NCBI GenBank assembly: GCA_011050075.1
Contig: DRGK01000004.1
Location: 1-42,914, forward strand
Direction of reading: 5' to 3'
Source: Candidatus Jorgensenbacteria bacterium
GTDB taxonomy: Bacteria; Patescibacteriota; Minisyncoccia; UBA6257; GWB1-50-10
DNA length: 42,914 bases
Part shown: positions 33,503 through 40,480 of the stretch, one piece after another
Layout: each line of letters begins with the position of its first letter
Position numbering within the stretch: the first letter of the stretch is position 1
Program-made: the position numbers and the translations under genes
Notes under the pieces: model-generated
The model's database searches: none
The model's input: only the letters and a program-made list of their open reading frames with translations
Told to the model about the DNA's origin: nothing

Positions 33503-33513
33503 GCACTTACCAC

Positions 33514-33540
33514 AAACAAAAAACCGCTCCTGTGAGCGGT
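33514..33540 (-). terminator. Intrinsic terminator of rpmA (minus strand)
   Basis: ACCGCTC/GAGCGGT stem with a 4-nt loop; on the minus strand it is followed by TTTTTT. It sits 34 nt past the rpmA stop. Confidence 0.85.
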
Positions 33541-33573
33541 CCCTAAAACTCCTGCCTATCGGGCAAGTAACAC

Positions 33574-33846
33574 CTATTTAACACTAACCACCTTCACGCG
33601 TCTCCGAGATCCGTCAAATCTCGTTCTCAGTTTCGTGCTGAACGTAACGATACCTTCCTGTACGGCGTATAGTGTATCATCTTTCCCGCGCCGCACGTTC
33701 TCGCCGGGATGCATCTTCGTGCCGCGCTGGCGTACGATAACCATCCCCGGGCGCACCTTCTGCCCGCCAAAAAGCTTTACCCCGAGCCGCTTGGATATCG
33801 AGTCACCGCTTCCTTTAAATCCTCCTTTTTGTTTTACGTGTGCCAT
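33574..33846 (-). CDS. rpmA: 50S ribosomal protein bL27
   Basis: From the ATG at 33846 the protein has 90 residues: [20 protein letters not shown], then [20 protein letters not shown] and RGTKMHPG, the bL27 core. The fifteen extra N-terminal codons (to 33891) overlap the divergent gene and do not match the family. The usual partner rplU (bL21) is not next to it; rpmA appears monocistronic with its own terminator. Confidence 0.95.
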   Translation of the reverse strand: MAHVKQKGGFKGSGDSISKRLGVKLFGGQKVRPGMVIVRQRGTKMHPGENVRRGKDDTLYAVQEGIVTFSTKLRTRFDGSRRRVKVVSVK

Positions 33847-33884
33847 AGTCTGTAATGGTAGAATAATAGGGGAGAGAAAAACGT

Positions 33885-34061
33885 ATGTCAATAAAATTTA
33901 GAATACGTGAGTGGTGGAAACAGAACAGAGGATGGATGATAGTGGTATTAGTACTTGTGCTTGTGATAACACTCAGTTTTGGTGTTGGGTACCTTGTTGC
34001 TCGTGAGACCAATCCAGCCCCTATTGTCATTAAGCAGTGTCCCAGTAGAATTTTCAAATAA
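33885..34061 (+). CDS. Small anchor peptide, possible first half of a frameshifted gene
   Basis: This 58-residue frame has a basic start ([17 protein letters not shown]), one membrane helix (about 18-39) and the tail [19 protein letters not shown], a form common at the start of Parcubacteria membrane-anchored proteins. An AGGGGAG site lies 10 nt before the ATG. It stops at TAA 34059-34061 while a second frame (+1) stays open beyond. The likely reading is a membrane-anchored protein cut by a frameshift near 34038-34050. Confidence 0.55.
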   Translation: MSIKFRIREWWKQNRGWMIVVLVLVLVITLSFGVGYLVARETNPAPIVIKQCPSRIFK

Positions 34062-34395
34062 ATCTGAGCTAGAAGGAGAACTTGAGTTCAGTATAGATTC
34101 TCCTTTTAATTCCATTTCTATTTCTCCAGAAAAAACGCTCTTTTTTGCGCGACACTGGGATAACCCTATTGCAATGACCAATAGCACTGGCACTGCTTAT
34201 GTCTGTAGGATAGGAGATCCGCCACATAGATTTGATTTTGATGTGCTTTCCTTTTGCTTGAATGAAAGAGGCGTACCAGTAGTTATTCACGTGTATACAG
34301 GCTATCATAATACCAACGAGATTCCGCAGTTTATAGAAGCTAAAATGCCCGAAGATATTAAAACAAGAATTCAAGCCTATTTAGACGAACTATAA
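33979..34395 (+). CDS. Hypothetical protein, likely second half of the frameshifted gene
   Basis: The frame opens at a TTG (33979) inside the previous ORF, but the first residues ([16 protein letters not shown]) look like a shifted reading of that ORF. The credible part begins near 34045 ([19 protein letters not shown]) and runs to LDEL at the stop. It includes AYVCRIGDPPHRFDFDVLSF and PVVIHVYTGYHNT and no domain I recognise. It may be the C-terminal domain joined by a +1 shift to the anchor peptide, or have its own unusual start. It lies 39 nt before the methyltransferase gene. Confidence 0.5.
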   Translation: MVLGTLLLVRPIQPLLSLSSVPVEFSNKSELEGELEFSIDSPFNSISISPEKTLFFARHWDNPIAMTNSTGTAYVCRIGDPPHRFDFDVLSFCLNERGVPVVIHVYTGYHNTNEIPQFIEAKMPEDIKTRIQAYLDEL

Positions 34396-34434
34396 TCAAC
34401 AAAAAATAGCAATACTAGATTTAGGTTTGTAAAT

Positions 34435-35226
34435 ATGCAAAAAAAAGTATTTAAGCATAAATTTAACAAAGGCAAGAACAAGGTATCTATTGAGAAAAAC
34501 GATGTCTTCCATTTCTTGAAAGCACAACCAGCTGGTAGTATAGACCTAATCATAACTGACCCCGCCTATTCTGGTATGAATAATCACCTATCTCTAGGCA
34601 AGGGCAGGATTGTTGGTAAATATTCCGAAAAAGGGACTAGCAACGGCAAGTGGTTCGAAGAATTTGAAGACACTGAAGAAAATTATAGAAAGTTTCTTTC
34701 TTTGTGCAAAAAAACCTTGAAGAGTAATGGTCATTTATATATTATGTTCGATGCTTTTTCATTGCTTTCTCTGGGGCACATTGTCCGTGATTTTTTTGAT
34801 GTCAAGAACGTTATTACTTGGGATAAGGTTAACATTGGAATGGGGCACTATTTTAGAAGAAGGCACGAGTTTATACTTTTTGCGACTAATGGAAACAACA
34901 TAAAGATAAAGCACAGGTCATTTCCTGATGTCTGGCGAATTAAAAGAATACATCGGGCAAGTTATCCTACCCAAAAACCAGTTGAGTTATTTGACATAAT
35001 GGTTAGTGCGAGCTCGAAGCCTGGTTATACAGTTTGTGACCCATTTTTAGGAAGTGGCTCTGCCGCTATTTCTGCAATTAAATACGATTGTGATTTCGTG
35101 GGTTGTGATATTTCAAAGAAGGCAGTGGAAATATCGCAAAAAAGGATAAGTGAATTTATTAAGACTGAAATTGACTGTCTACAAAACAAAACCAGCGTCC
35201 CTGAAAATGAAAAACGTTTTTGGTAA
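34435..35226 (+). CDS. DNA adenine/cytosine-N4 methyltransferase of the AlwI-type R-M system
   Basis: The 263-residue enzyme has motif IV DLIITDPAYSGMN (DPAY, a variant of DPPY) and motif I near the C-terminus: CDPFLGSGSAAISAIKYDCD. A TQKPVELF segment separates them, so this is a beta-class amino-methyltransferase. It would methylate N6-A or N4-C in the site cut by the adjacent enzyme, GGATC if that is AlwI-like. It begins at ATG 34435 and the endonuclease ATG is 2 nt after its stop, so they are one operon. For an asymmetric site a second methylation is often needed; no second methyltransferase was seen. Confidence 0.85.
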   Translation: MQKKVFKHKFNKGKNKVSIEKNDVFHFLKAQPAGSIDLIITDPAYSGMNNHLSLGKGRIVGKYSEKGTSNGKWFEEFEDTEENYRKFLSLCKKTLKSNGHLYIMFDAFSLLSLGHIVRDFFDVKNVITWDKVNIGMGHYFRRRHEFILFATNGNNIKIKHRSFPDVWRIKRIHRASYPTQKPVELFDIMVSASSKPGYTVCDPFLGSGSAAISAIKYDCDFVGCDISKKAVEISQKRISEFIKTEIDCLQNKTSVPENEKRFW

Positions 35227-35228
35227 TT

Positions 35229-36923
35229 ATGGCTAGTATCACAGATAAGAAAACTATATTTTTTGTAACCTCTCCGAGGTCTCCTGATAAGCTTATCAAT
35301 GAGATACGCACGCTGGTAGAAAACTTTGAAGGCGAGAAATGGAACGAAAAGACCCAAAAAGATTTCTATCTCCACTTGTCGAAGCAGGATTTTTTCAAAG
35401 GCTCTACAACTGGAGACCTTGCCTTTAAGGCAAGGGACCGAATAAACAGAGCCCCTAAGGCGCTTGGTTTTGTAGACCTTTCTCCTGTTATCAAGCTAAC
35501 CAATGCAGGTAAGTTGTTTTTGACGGGAAAAAGATCGGAAGAAGTGTTTTTGAGACAATTGATTAAATTTCAGCTTCATTCGCCATATCACACAGATAAA
35601 AACGACGCATTTAGAGTGAAGCCTTATTTGGAGTTGATGAGACTTGTATACGAACTAGGCGGTTTGAGTAAACACGAAATAGGTTTGTTTGTAATAGGAC
35701 TTACAAGCTATAAAAAATATGATGATGTAAAATCTAGAATACTTGATTTTAGAAAAGAAAAGTCTGGTCTTCGAAAACGTAAGGTGAGTTACAAACAATT
35801 TATCGCAGAAGAATTTGAAAAAGAATTATCTAGGTTATTTGCAGAAAAAATAAAAGGCGGGGAAATCTTTATAAGACAAAACAAGAAGCAGTCGCTGGGA
35901 AAGTTTATCAGAGCCAAGAAGAGCAATCATCTTGATTATTCAGATGCATCTATTCGCTATCTCCGAATGACGGGTTTGTTCTCTATGAACCCAAGAAGCT
36001 CTAAGGTTTATGTGCTAGAAGAGCGTAAAAAAGACGTAGAGTTTATCTTGGAAAATACCCCGCGAGATATTTTTAAGTATAAAAATGAAGATGACTATAA
36101 GACCCAACTCTTTGCTGCAACGGAACCGAAACTCTTTGTTGATGACAAGGAACGTATTATTTCAAAAATACTGCGGAAGAGCAATGAATTTAACACTGGA
36201 GAGCTAGAAATTAAAACGACTGAAGAACTAAAAGATATTTATAAAAGTATTTTGCAAAAAAGTCTGACCGAGCTTGTTGAAAATGAACAAAGCAAACTTA
36301 AAGACTATGAAGATTTTGATGATGTTGATGAGGTCTTTTCAAGTATTACAAACAGAGAGGCTGTTGACCCATCTCTATTTTTCGAGTGGAACGTGTGGCG
36401 TGCTTTTTCAATGCTAGACGATGGAGATATACAAGGAAATTTCAAAGTTGATGACGACGGAGTTCCTCTGTATACGGCTCCAGCAAATACTCCAGACATT
36501 GTGTGTAAATACAAAGATTTTGACACAATCGTAGAAGTAACGCTTTCGTCTGGTCAGAAACAATATGAAATGGAAGGTGAGCCGGTGGCTAGGCATTATG
36601 GGAATTATAGAAAAGAGACACAGAAAGATGTTGTTTTTGGGATTTTTATTGCTCCAAAGCTAAACGATGCGGCGGTGGCGCATTATTATGCATTATATCG
36701 AATAAACATCGAGCATTATGGGGGGAAAGCAAAAATTATACCGCTAAGCCTAGACGACCTTAAAACACTACTTAAAAATGCATATCAATCAAAGAAAAGA
36801 CCGAAAGCTGCTGACATTAAAACGCTTTTTGTTCATCTATCTGATTTAGCACTAAGCACAAGTTCTGAAAAAGAGTGGCGTCAAAAGATATCAGAGACAG
36901 TCCAAGGCGCGTTTATTCAATAA
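35229..36923 (+). CDS. AlwI-family type II restriction endonuclease
   Basis: This 564-residue protein closely matches the RE_AlwI family: FVTSPRSPDKLINEIRTLV at the start, KARDRINRAPKALGFVDLSP, and EEVFLRQLIKFQLHSPYH. The C-terminal PDIVCKYKDFDTIVEVTLSS holds the PD...(E)xT-type nuclease core. AlwI cuts near GGATC; whether this enzyme keeps that specificity is inferred. A TTG at 35220 is possible but the ATG at 35229 (MASITDKK) fits better. Bases 36924-37040 before the next gene hold only a short hairpin (CCATTTT/AAAATGG) and the first direct repeat. Confidence 0.9.
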   Translation: MASITDKKTIFFVTSPRSPDKLINEIRTLVENFEGEKWNEKTQKDFYLHLSKQDFFKGSTTGDLAFKARDRINRAPKALGFVDLSPVIKLTNAGKLFLTGKRSEEVFLRQLIKFQLHSPYHTDKNDAFRVKPYLELMRLVYELGGLSKHEIGLFVIGLTSYKKYDDVKSRILDFRKEKSGLRKRKVSYKQFIAEEFEKELSRLFAEKIKGGEIFIRQNKKQSLGKFIRAKKSNHLDYSDASIRYLRMTGLFSMNPRSSKVYVLEERKKDVEFILENTPRDIFKYKNEDDYKTQLFAATEPKLFVDDKERIISKILRKSNEFNTGELEIKTTEELKDIYKSILQKSLTELVENEQSKLKDYEDFDDVDEVFSSITNREAVDPSLFFEWNVWRAFSMLDDGDIQGNFKVDDDGVPLYTAPANTPDIVCKYKDFDTIVEVTLSSGQKQYEMEGEPVARHYGNYRKETQKDVVFGIFIAPKLNDAAVAHYYALYRINIEHYGGKAKIIPLSLDDLKTLLKNAYQSKKRPKAADIKTLFVHLSDLALSTSSEKEWRQKISETVQGAFIQ

Positions 36924-36986
36924 ACCAATCTACCGTTGTGTAGATAGGTCTGGTATATAGATATATCCATTTTGCCTCTGTAAAAT

Positions 36987-37014
36987 GGTTCTAACGTCGT
37001 CCACGGTGGGGAGC
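36987..37014 (+). repeat. Left copy of a 28-bp imperfect direct repeat flanking the HEPN-like gene
   Basis: This copy reads GGTTCTAACGTCGTCCACGG plus GTGGGGAGC-type sequence and is 24/28 identical to 37724-37751, 737 bp away. It begins about 54 nt before the HEPN-like start. Confidence 0.75.
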
Positions 37015-37040
37015 TATGATTTTCGCTTTACAGTGCTGTT

Positions 37041-37709
37041 ATGCGGCACTATTGTTTTGGTATGGATGAAAAACACTACGTGACTCTTTTACACGAACGT
37101 GACGAGTGTCTCAAAAAAGATATTCCTGGATCTTTAGATCTATCTATCGGACTAAAAAGCTTTCCTACAAAACCAGCAAAAGATTGGATTCCACGCATTC
37201 ACCTTACAGAGGTAGTGAGGGCTAACTTTCGAAGAGCAGCGATTCAAATGAAAACTTTTAGAAAACACTTCAATGAGTATCTTGTTGTCGATGATGACCC
37301 TGTAGAATCACAAAAGACCGATAATTACATTTGCTTTTGTATAGCCATGTATTTTTTTGGAACTGCTGCTCTTAAGGCAGCAAAACGTTTATGTGAAATC
37401 ACAGAGTGTCCATCAAAAGAACTTACACAAGAATTATCAAATCATAGACAACGTTATCGAAGTTGGACAATAAGATTTGCAGGGTTTCGGAATAAAATTG
37501 GAGCCCATGGGTATGATCCTGTAAGGGGGGGCCACGAGTATTCTTCAGTGGGTAGTGATGGAGTGTTCGCTTTTTATACTTATTCTATGAAAACATTGAA
37601 GCCAGATAAAAGACTTGAGATTGTTCCAGAAATTGATTTTTTTAAGCTGGAAGAATATCTTAACGGTCTATTCAAGATTCTCTATAATGTGTGGGATATA
37701 AAGCCATAA
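37041..37709 (+). CDS. Putative HEPN-like protein in a defence island
   Basis: This 222-residue protein has no firm family assignment. The segment WTIRFAGFRNKIGAHGYDP contains R-N-x4-H (RNKIGAH), matching the R-(N/H/D)-x4-6-H active site of HEPN ribonuclease domains, with helical sequence before it (YICFCIAMYFFGTAALKAAK). A start at 37062 (eighth codon) is also possible. It lies directly after an R-M pair and between 28-bp imperfect direct repeats, like a defence-gene cassette. Ribonuclease activity is a prediction from one short motif. Confidence 0.55.
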   Translation: MRHYCFGMDEKHYVTLLHERDECLKKDIPGSLDLSIGLKSFPTKPAKDWIPRIHLTEVVRANFRRAAIQMKTFRKHFNEYLVVDDDPVESQKTDNYICFCIAMYFFGTAALKAAKRLCEITECPSKELTQELSNHRQRYRSWTIRFAGFRNKIGAHGYDPVRGGHEYSSVGSDGVFAFYTYSMKTLKPDKRLEIVPEIDFFKLEEYLNGLFKILYNVWDIKP

Positions 37710-37723
37710 TTTTTCACTAAACA

Positions 37724-37751
37724 GGTTCTAATGTCGTCCACGACGCGGAGC
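37724..37751 (+). repeat. Right copy of the 28-bp imperfect direct repeat
   Basis: GGTTCTAATGTCGTCCACGA followed by CGCGGAGC; 24/28 identical to the left copy. The centre GTCGTCCACGAC is itself a near-palindrome. Confidence 0.75.
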
Positions 37752-37766
37752 CCAATTGGATATTTT

Positions 37767-37806
37767 TTTGCTACTGAATTAATTCATGAATTAATTCAGT
37801 AGCAAA
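37767..37806. promoter_or_regulatory. Perfect 40-bp palindrome (probable operator of the AbrB-type gene)
   Basis: All 20 base pairs are perfect around the centre between 37786 and 37787; the outer arm begins TTTGCTACTGAATTAATTC. It ends 4 nt before TATAAT (37810-37815) and so covers the region of the -35 box, fitting autorepression by the downstream regulator. Confidence 0.75.
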
Positions 37807-37809
37807 GTA

Positions 37810-37815
37810 TATAAT
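37810..37815 (+). promoter_or_regulatory. -10 box of the AbrB-type gene
   Basis: Perfect TATAAT ending 7 nt before the ATG at 37822; the mRNA would be leaderless. Confidence 0.6.
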
Positions 37816-37821
37816 GAAAGC

Positions 37822-38001
37822 ATGGCACGAAGAAAATTAAGTGAAAAAAATATAAGAAAACTTACAAGAATGGGTGGAGGCAGAAGCATGGGTCTAACCT
37901 TGCCGATTGAGATTTTGCATAAATTAAAATGGAGAGAACGACAAAAAATCGTCGTTCGTCAATCGGGAAAGAAGATAATTTTAGAGGACTGGAAGAAGTA
38001 A
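37822..38001 (+). CDS. AbrB/MazE/SpoVT-like DNA-binding protein (59 aa)
   Basis: This short frame encodes MARRKLSEKNIRKLTRMGGG and then SMGLTLPIEILHKLKWRERQ and IVVRQSGKKIILEDWKK. This is the swapped-hairpin AbrB/MazE fold: TLPIEI, LKWRERQKIVV and a GK-(K)-II-ED-W end. Such proteins are common in Parcubacteria as regulators or antitoxins. No toxin gene follows it. The perfect palindrome upstream is a natural operator for a dimeric protein. The gene was too short to appear in a 60-codon scan. Confidence 0.8.
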   Translation: MARRKLSEKNIRKLTRMGGGRSMGLTLPIEILHKLKWRERQKIVVRQSGKKIILEDWKK

Positions 38002-38085
38002 ATTTGTCTGGTATAAAAAACTTAGACGGAAACGAGGAGATTATACTAAAGTACTGCTGTTTGTAGCTAATCGCCTTACTCTTAG

Positions 38086-38370
38086 ACAAACAGGGAGCGT
38101 CTCTCATTCACTAATCAAGTTTCGGTTACTTCGGGAAACATATACTGGCTCGTATTAGATATAGCGGCATCCGGTTCAAACGGGAATAGAGGCATGTTCA
38201 GGAACGATTGGAAGAACGCGATTATCTTGGGTGGGTCTGCGTACGATGGCGGCGTGGCGGGGAAGGGGTACGGGCAGGGGCGGAACGCGTCGTGCGACGG
38301 CATCTGCTCGTTTTCCGGGAGTTACACTTCCGGCGCAGCGGACTGGTATTTCAAATTAGGGTTGGAGTAG
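38086..38370 (+). pseudogene. C-terminal remnant of a surface/exported protein
   Basis: One frame is open from after a TAG at 38083 to a stop at 38370. It reads like the end of an exported beta-rich protein (TNQVSVTSGNIYWLVLDIAA, later CDGICSFSGSYTSGAADWYF), with no start codon and no anchor. The 38,230-38,340 part is GC-rich and unlike its neighbours. It is probably a decayed fragment of a repeat-containing surface protein such as the choice-of-anchor type. Bases 38002-38085 show no gene. Confidence 0.55.
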
Positions 38371-38377
38371 GGAGTAT

Positions 38378-38409
38378 CCTCAATTTGTTGCATATGCAAC
38401 AAGTTGAGG
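38378..38409. repeat. 32-bp near-perfect palindrome
   Basis: CCTCAATTTGTTGCAT and ATGCAACAAGTTGAGG pair with a single G-T mismatch. It lies after the surface-protein remnant and 110 bp before the cupredoxin gene; no T-run follows, so an operator is as likely as a terminator. Confidence 0.6.
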
Positions 38410-38414
38410 AAGGT

Positions 38415-38449
38415 GATGTTTGTTGTAAGTATAAGAGATGTTTGTTGTA
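38415..38449 (+). repeat. Two tandem copies of a 13-mer (GATGTTTGTTGTA)
   Basis: Identical copies lie at 38415-38427 and 38437-38449, 22 bp apart (about two helical turns), upstream of the cupredoxin promoter. Confidence 0.6.
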
Positions 38450-38501
38450 TTGATGGGATAACGTAGTGGGTAATTATGCGAGTCCTCATTCATGCGTGGT
38501 T

Positions 38502-38510
38502 TGCTATAAT
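38502..38510 (+). promoter_or_regulatory. Extended -10 promoter of the cupredoxin gene
   Basis: TGCTATAAT is an extended -10 (TGnTATAAT). It ends 11 nt before the ATG at 38522, predicting a 4-5 nt leader. Confidence 0.6.
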
Positions 38511-38521
38511 ATATGTATACA

Positions 38522-39058
38522 ATGAAATACGTGAAGAAGCACAAGCAGGCGATCATTCTCGTAGCGTTGGCGGTGTTTATTGTTGCCGAAATTATTATTT
38601 TCGGCGTGCTTGATTTTGGTGAGCGGGATGGGATATTTTCTAGAATACCAGCTGATGTGACGCAAGAAGGAGATGAGGAAGATGTTGAAGTTCTCCCACC
38701 AACTTATACTTCCGATGTTCCTAAGGATGCGCAATTGGACGAACCTGAAACTGAAGTTCCAGCTGCGCCTGGTACTGATGAAACACTCGGAATTTTCAAT
38801 ATAAAGGTTAGTAAGGACGGGTATGAACCATCAACCCTCACCGTTAAAAAAGGTAATCTTATTCAGATAAATCTCACGGCTGTTGACGGTGACTTTGATT
38901 TCAATATGCCATATAAGAGTCTGTATCAGTTCGTTAAAAAAGGCGAGACCAAACAGATTAGTTTTGGCGTAAAAACGAGCGGTACATATAATTTTATGTG
39001 TCGTGATTATTGTCCTGGAAATAAAGTCATAGAGGGAAAGTTGATTGTAATGCCTTAG
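38522..39058 (+). CDS. Membrane-anchored cupredoxin-domain protein
   Basis: From the ATG at 38522 the protein has 178 residues: anchor helix (about 8-28), an acidic P/E/D/T-rich linker, then a cupredoxin domain with FNIKVSKDGYEPSTLTVKKG and the end FMCRDYCPGNKVIEGKLIVMP. The two Cys (CxxxC) recall the CuA site, but its His and Met ligands are not in place, so copper binding is doubtful. The start at 38513 would sit in the promoter. It faces outside the membrane; the next gene starts 3 nt after its stop. Confidence 0.75.
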   Translation: MKYVKKHKQAIILVALAVFIVAEIIIFGVLDFGERDGIFSRIPADVTQEGDEEDVEVLPPTYTSDVPKDAQLDEPETEVPAAPGTDETLGIFNIKVSKDGYEPSTLTVKKGNLIQINLTAVDGDFDFNMPYKSLYQFVKKGETKQISFGVKTSGTYNFMCRDYCPGNKVIEGKLIVMP

Positions 39059-39061
39059 GTT

Positions 39062-40468
39062 ATGAAAGCAAAAAAAAGCACTCTTGTTTACGTAATCGCC
39101 ATTGTTGTGCTGTTTGGTGTTTTTAGCTATGTTTATGCGTTTATTGGTCCTTCCCAAAACCCTCCCGGCGGCAACGGGATTTTAGTTGCCAGCTCCACCC
39201 GCGCCTTGGGTATTGCTACCACCACGGTCTACTCAACAGAGTCACAGCTGCTGTTTAAGACGCTTGGCGGATCAAATCAGCACATTATTTTCAGTCCAAA
39301 CGGCTATGTTGGCATTGCAACAACCACTCCTTCCGAAATGCTATACGTATTTGGGAACATTGGGGTGAGCGGGAATGTTGAAGCTAGCGGCTCGTTTGTT
39401 GGTTCGCTTTCAGGCTCTCTTTCAGCAGCCAATGTTTCTTCTGAGGTTTTTGGCAGGTTGCAGGGCGAGGGTAATTTTGCTTTTCCGGCGAGTTTGGGCG
39501 TAGCTACATCTTCGGAGGACGGACTTCCTCAGTCGCTCTCTGTATATGGAGGTGGATACTTTTCCGGAGATGTCGGCATCGGGACGGTGAGTCCAAGTGA
39601 GAAATTAGAAGTTGTTGGGAATATATTATTAGGAGAAGCAACAACTAATAATATTATTGAATTTCAGAGACAAAATTATGGGATTAGTAAAGCAAATGAA
39701 ATTCAATTTGATAGTGGGGATGGTCTCCAATCAACAATAAGATGGGAAAGAGATAACACTAATCTTGGAGTGATAGGAAGAGCTAATTTATACTTGATAG
39801 CTGATGCAGACAATAGTGAATCTGCTTCTATAATTTTTCAATCACATCATTCTACATTTGGTGGTGGAACTGAATTAATGAGAATTGAAGATACAGGAAA
39901 CGTCGGCATCGGGACGGCGGGTCCAAGTTATAAACTTGAAGTTATTGGTGATTTGAGAGTATCGGCTACTTCAACTTTTTCCGGCAACTGGTCGCTTGGT
40001 GGTGGAGCTATGACCAACCTCAATATGAATAGTCAAAATATCACTGCTGTGAATAAAATTTCCGTAACCACCATAGACCCGCTATATAATATCGGGGGTA
40101 CAAAATATGCAACGTATGTTGCGTCAATTGTCGGAGGTGTAAAAGAGGAATATATCGGCAAGGGCCGACTTGCAGTAGGTGATAGCGGTAATAGTTACGT
40201 AATTGATTTTAATAAGGTAAAGAAGGGTTCGGACTTATGGGTATGGTATAAGACAATTGATTTTTCAAAAGAAAATGTTGATGTTCTCGTTACGCCGTAC
40301 GGTCAGCTGGCGAATATTTATTATGTTATTGAAGGCAATAAGCTAATTTTCCGAGGTGACAAAGCGACTGAATTTTCCTACCGTCTCATTGGCAAGCGGT
40401 TTGACTGGAGAGCGTGGCCTACGTTGGCGTCAGACCAGAGTGAGTGGACGAATCTTATTATTAAGTAA
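39062..40468 (+). CDS. Anchored surface protein with tail-fibre-like VGIGT repeats
   Basis: The 468-residue protein has an N-terminal signal/anchor (about 9-28) and then at least three copies of a VGI(A/G)TTxPSxxLxVxGN unit: VGIATTTPSEMLYVFGN, VGIGTVSPSEKLEVVGN and VGIGTAGPSYKLEVIGD. These resemble modules of phage tail fibres and cell-surface adhesins. A C-terminal domain of about 120 residues has no name known to me. At DNA level two copies share 25/27 nt (39572-39598, 39902-39928), and the AT-rich block between them uses different codons, suggesting module exchange. It is likely an exposed adhesin or structural protein. Confidence 0.75.
   Translation: MKAKKSTLVYVIAIVVLFGVFSYVYAFIGPSQNPPGGNGILVASSTRALGIATTTVYSTESQLLFKTLGGSNQHIIFSPNGYVGIATTTPSEMLYVFGNIGVSGNVEASGSFVGSLSGSLSAANVSSEVFGRLQGEGNFAFPASLGVATSSEDGLPQSLSVYGGGYFSGDVGIGTVSPSEKLEVVGNILLGEATTNNIIEFQRQNYGISKANEIQFDSGDGLQSTIRWERDNTNLGVIGRANLYLIADADNSESASIIFQSHHSTFGGGTELMRIEDTGNVGIGTAGPSYKLEVIGDLRVSATSTFSGNWSLGGGAMTNLNMNSQNITAVNKISVTTIDPLYNIGGTKYATYVASIVGGVKEEYIGKGRLAVGDSGNSYVIDFNKVKKGSDLWVWYKTIDFSKENVDVLVTPYGQLANIYYVIEGNKLIFRGDKATEFSYRLIGKRFDWRAWPTLASDQSEWTNLIIK
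39572..39598 (+). repeat. 27-bp repeat in the surface protein, copy 1
   Basis: GTCGGCATCGGGACGGTGAG then TCCAAGT; it encodes VGIGTVSPS. Copy 2 is 330 bp downstream with two substitutions. Confidence 0.7.
39902..39928 (+). repeat. 27-bp repeat in the surface protein, copy 2
   Basis: GTCGGCATCGGGACGGCGGG then TCCAAGT; it encodes VGIGTAGPS, 25/27 nt identical to copy 1. Confidence 0.7.
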
Positions 40469-40480
40469 TAAAGATGTGGT

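Noticed and set aside
34435-36923. Depletion of GGATC sites as proof of AlwI specificity
   Set aside because: Several GGATC sites are easily seen (for example near 1371, 1749, 9116 and 30826), and no count statistics could be run.
36987-37040. Integron attC-like site around the HEPN-like gene
   Set aside because: The repeat contains TTCTAAC but no matching inverse core (GTTRRRY) and no long imperfect hairpin; no integrase gene is present.
36987-37751. The GGTTCTAA repeats as tRNA T-arm remnants
   Set aside because: Position 57 would be T and no acceptor or anticodon arm can be folded around either copy.
38115-38303. Pro-rich minus-strand frame opposite the surface-protein remnant
   Set aside because: It is the complement of a Gly-rich plus-strand frame with clear surface-protein-like content; no start signal is visible.
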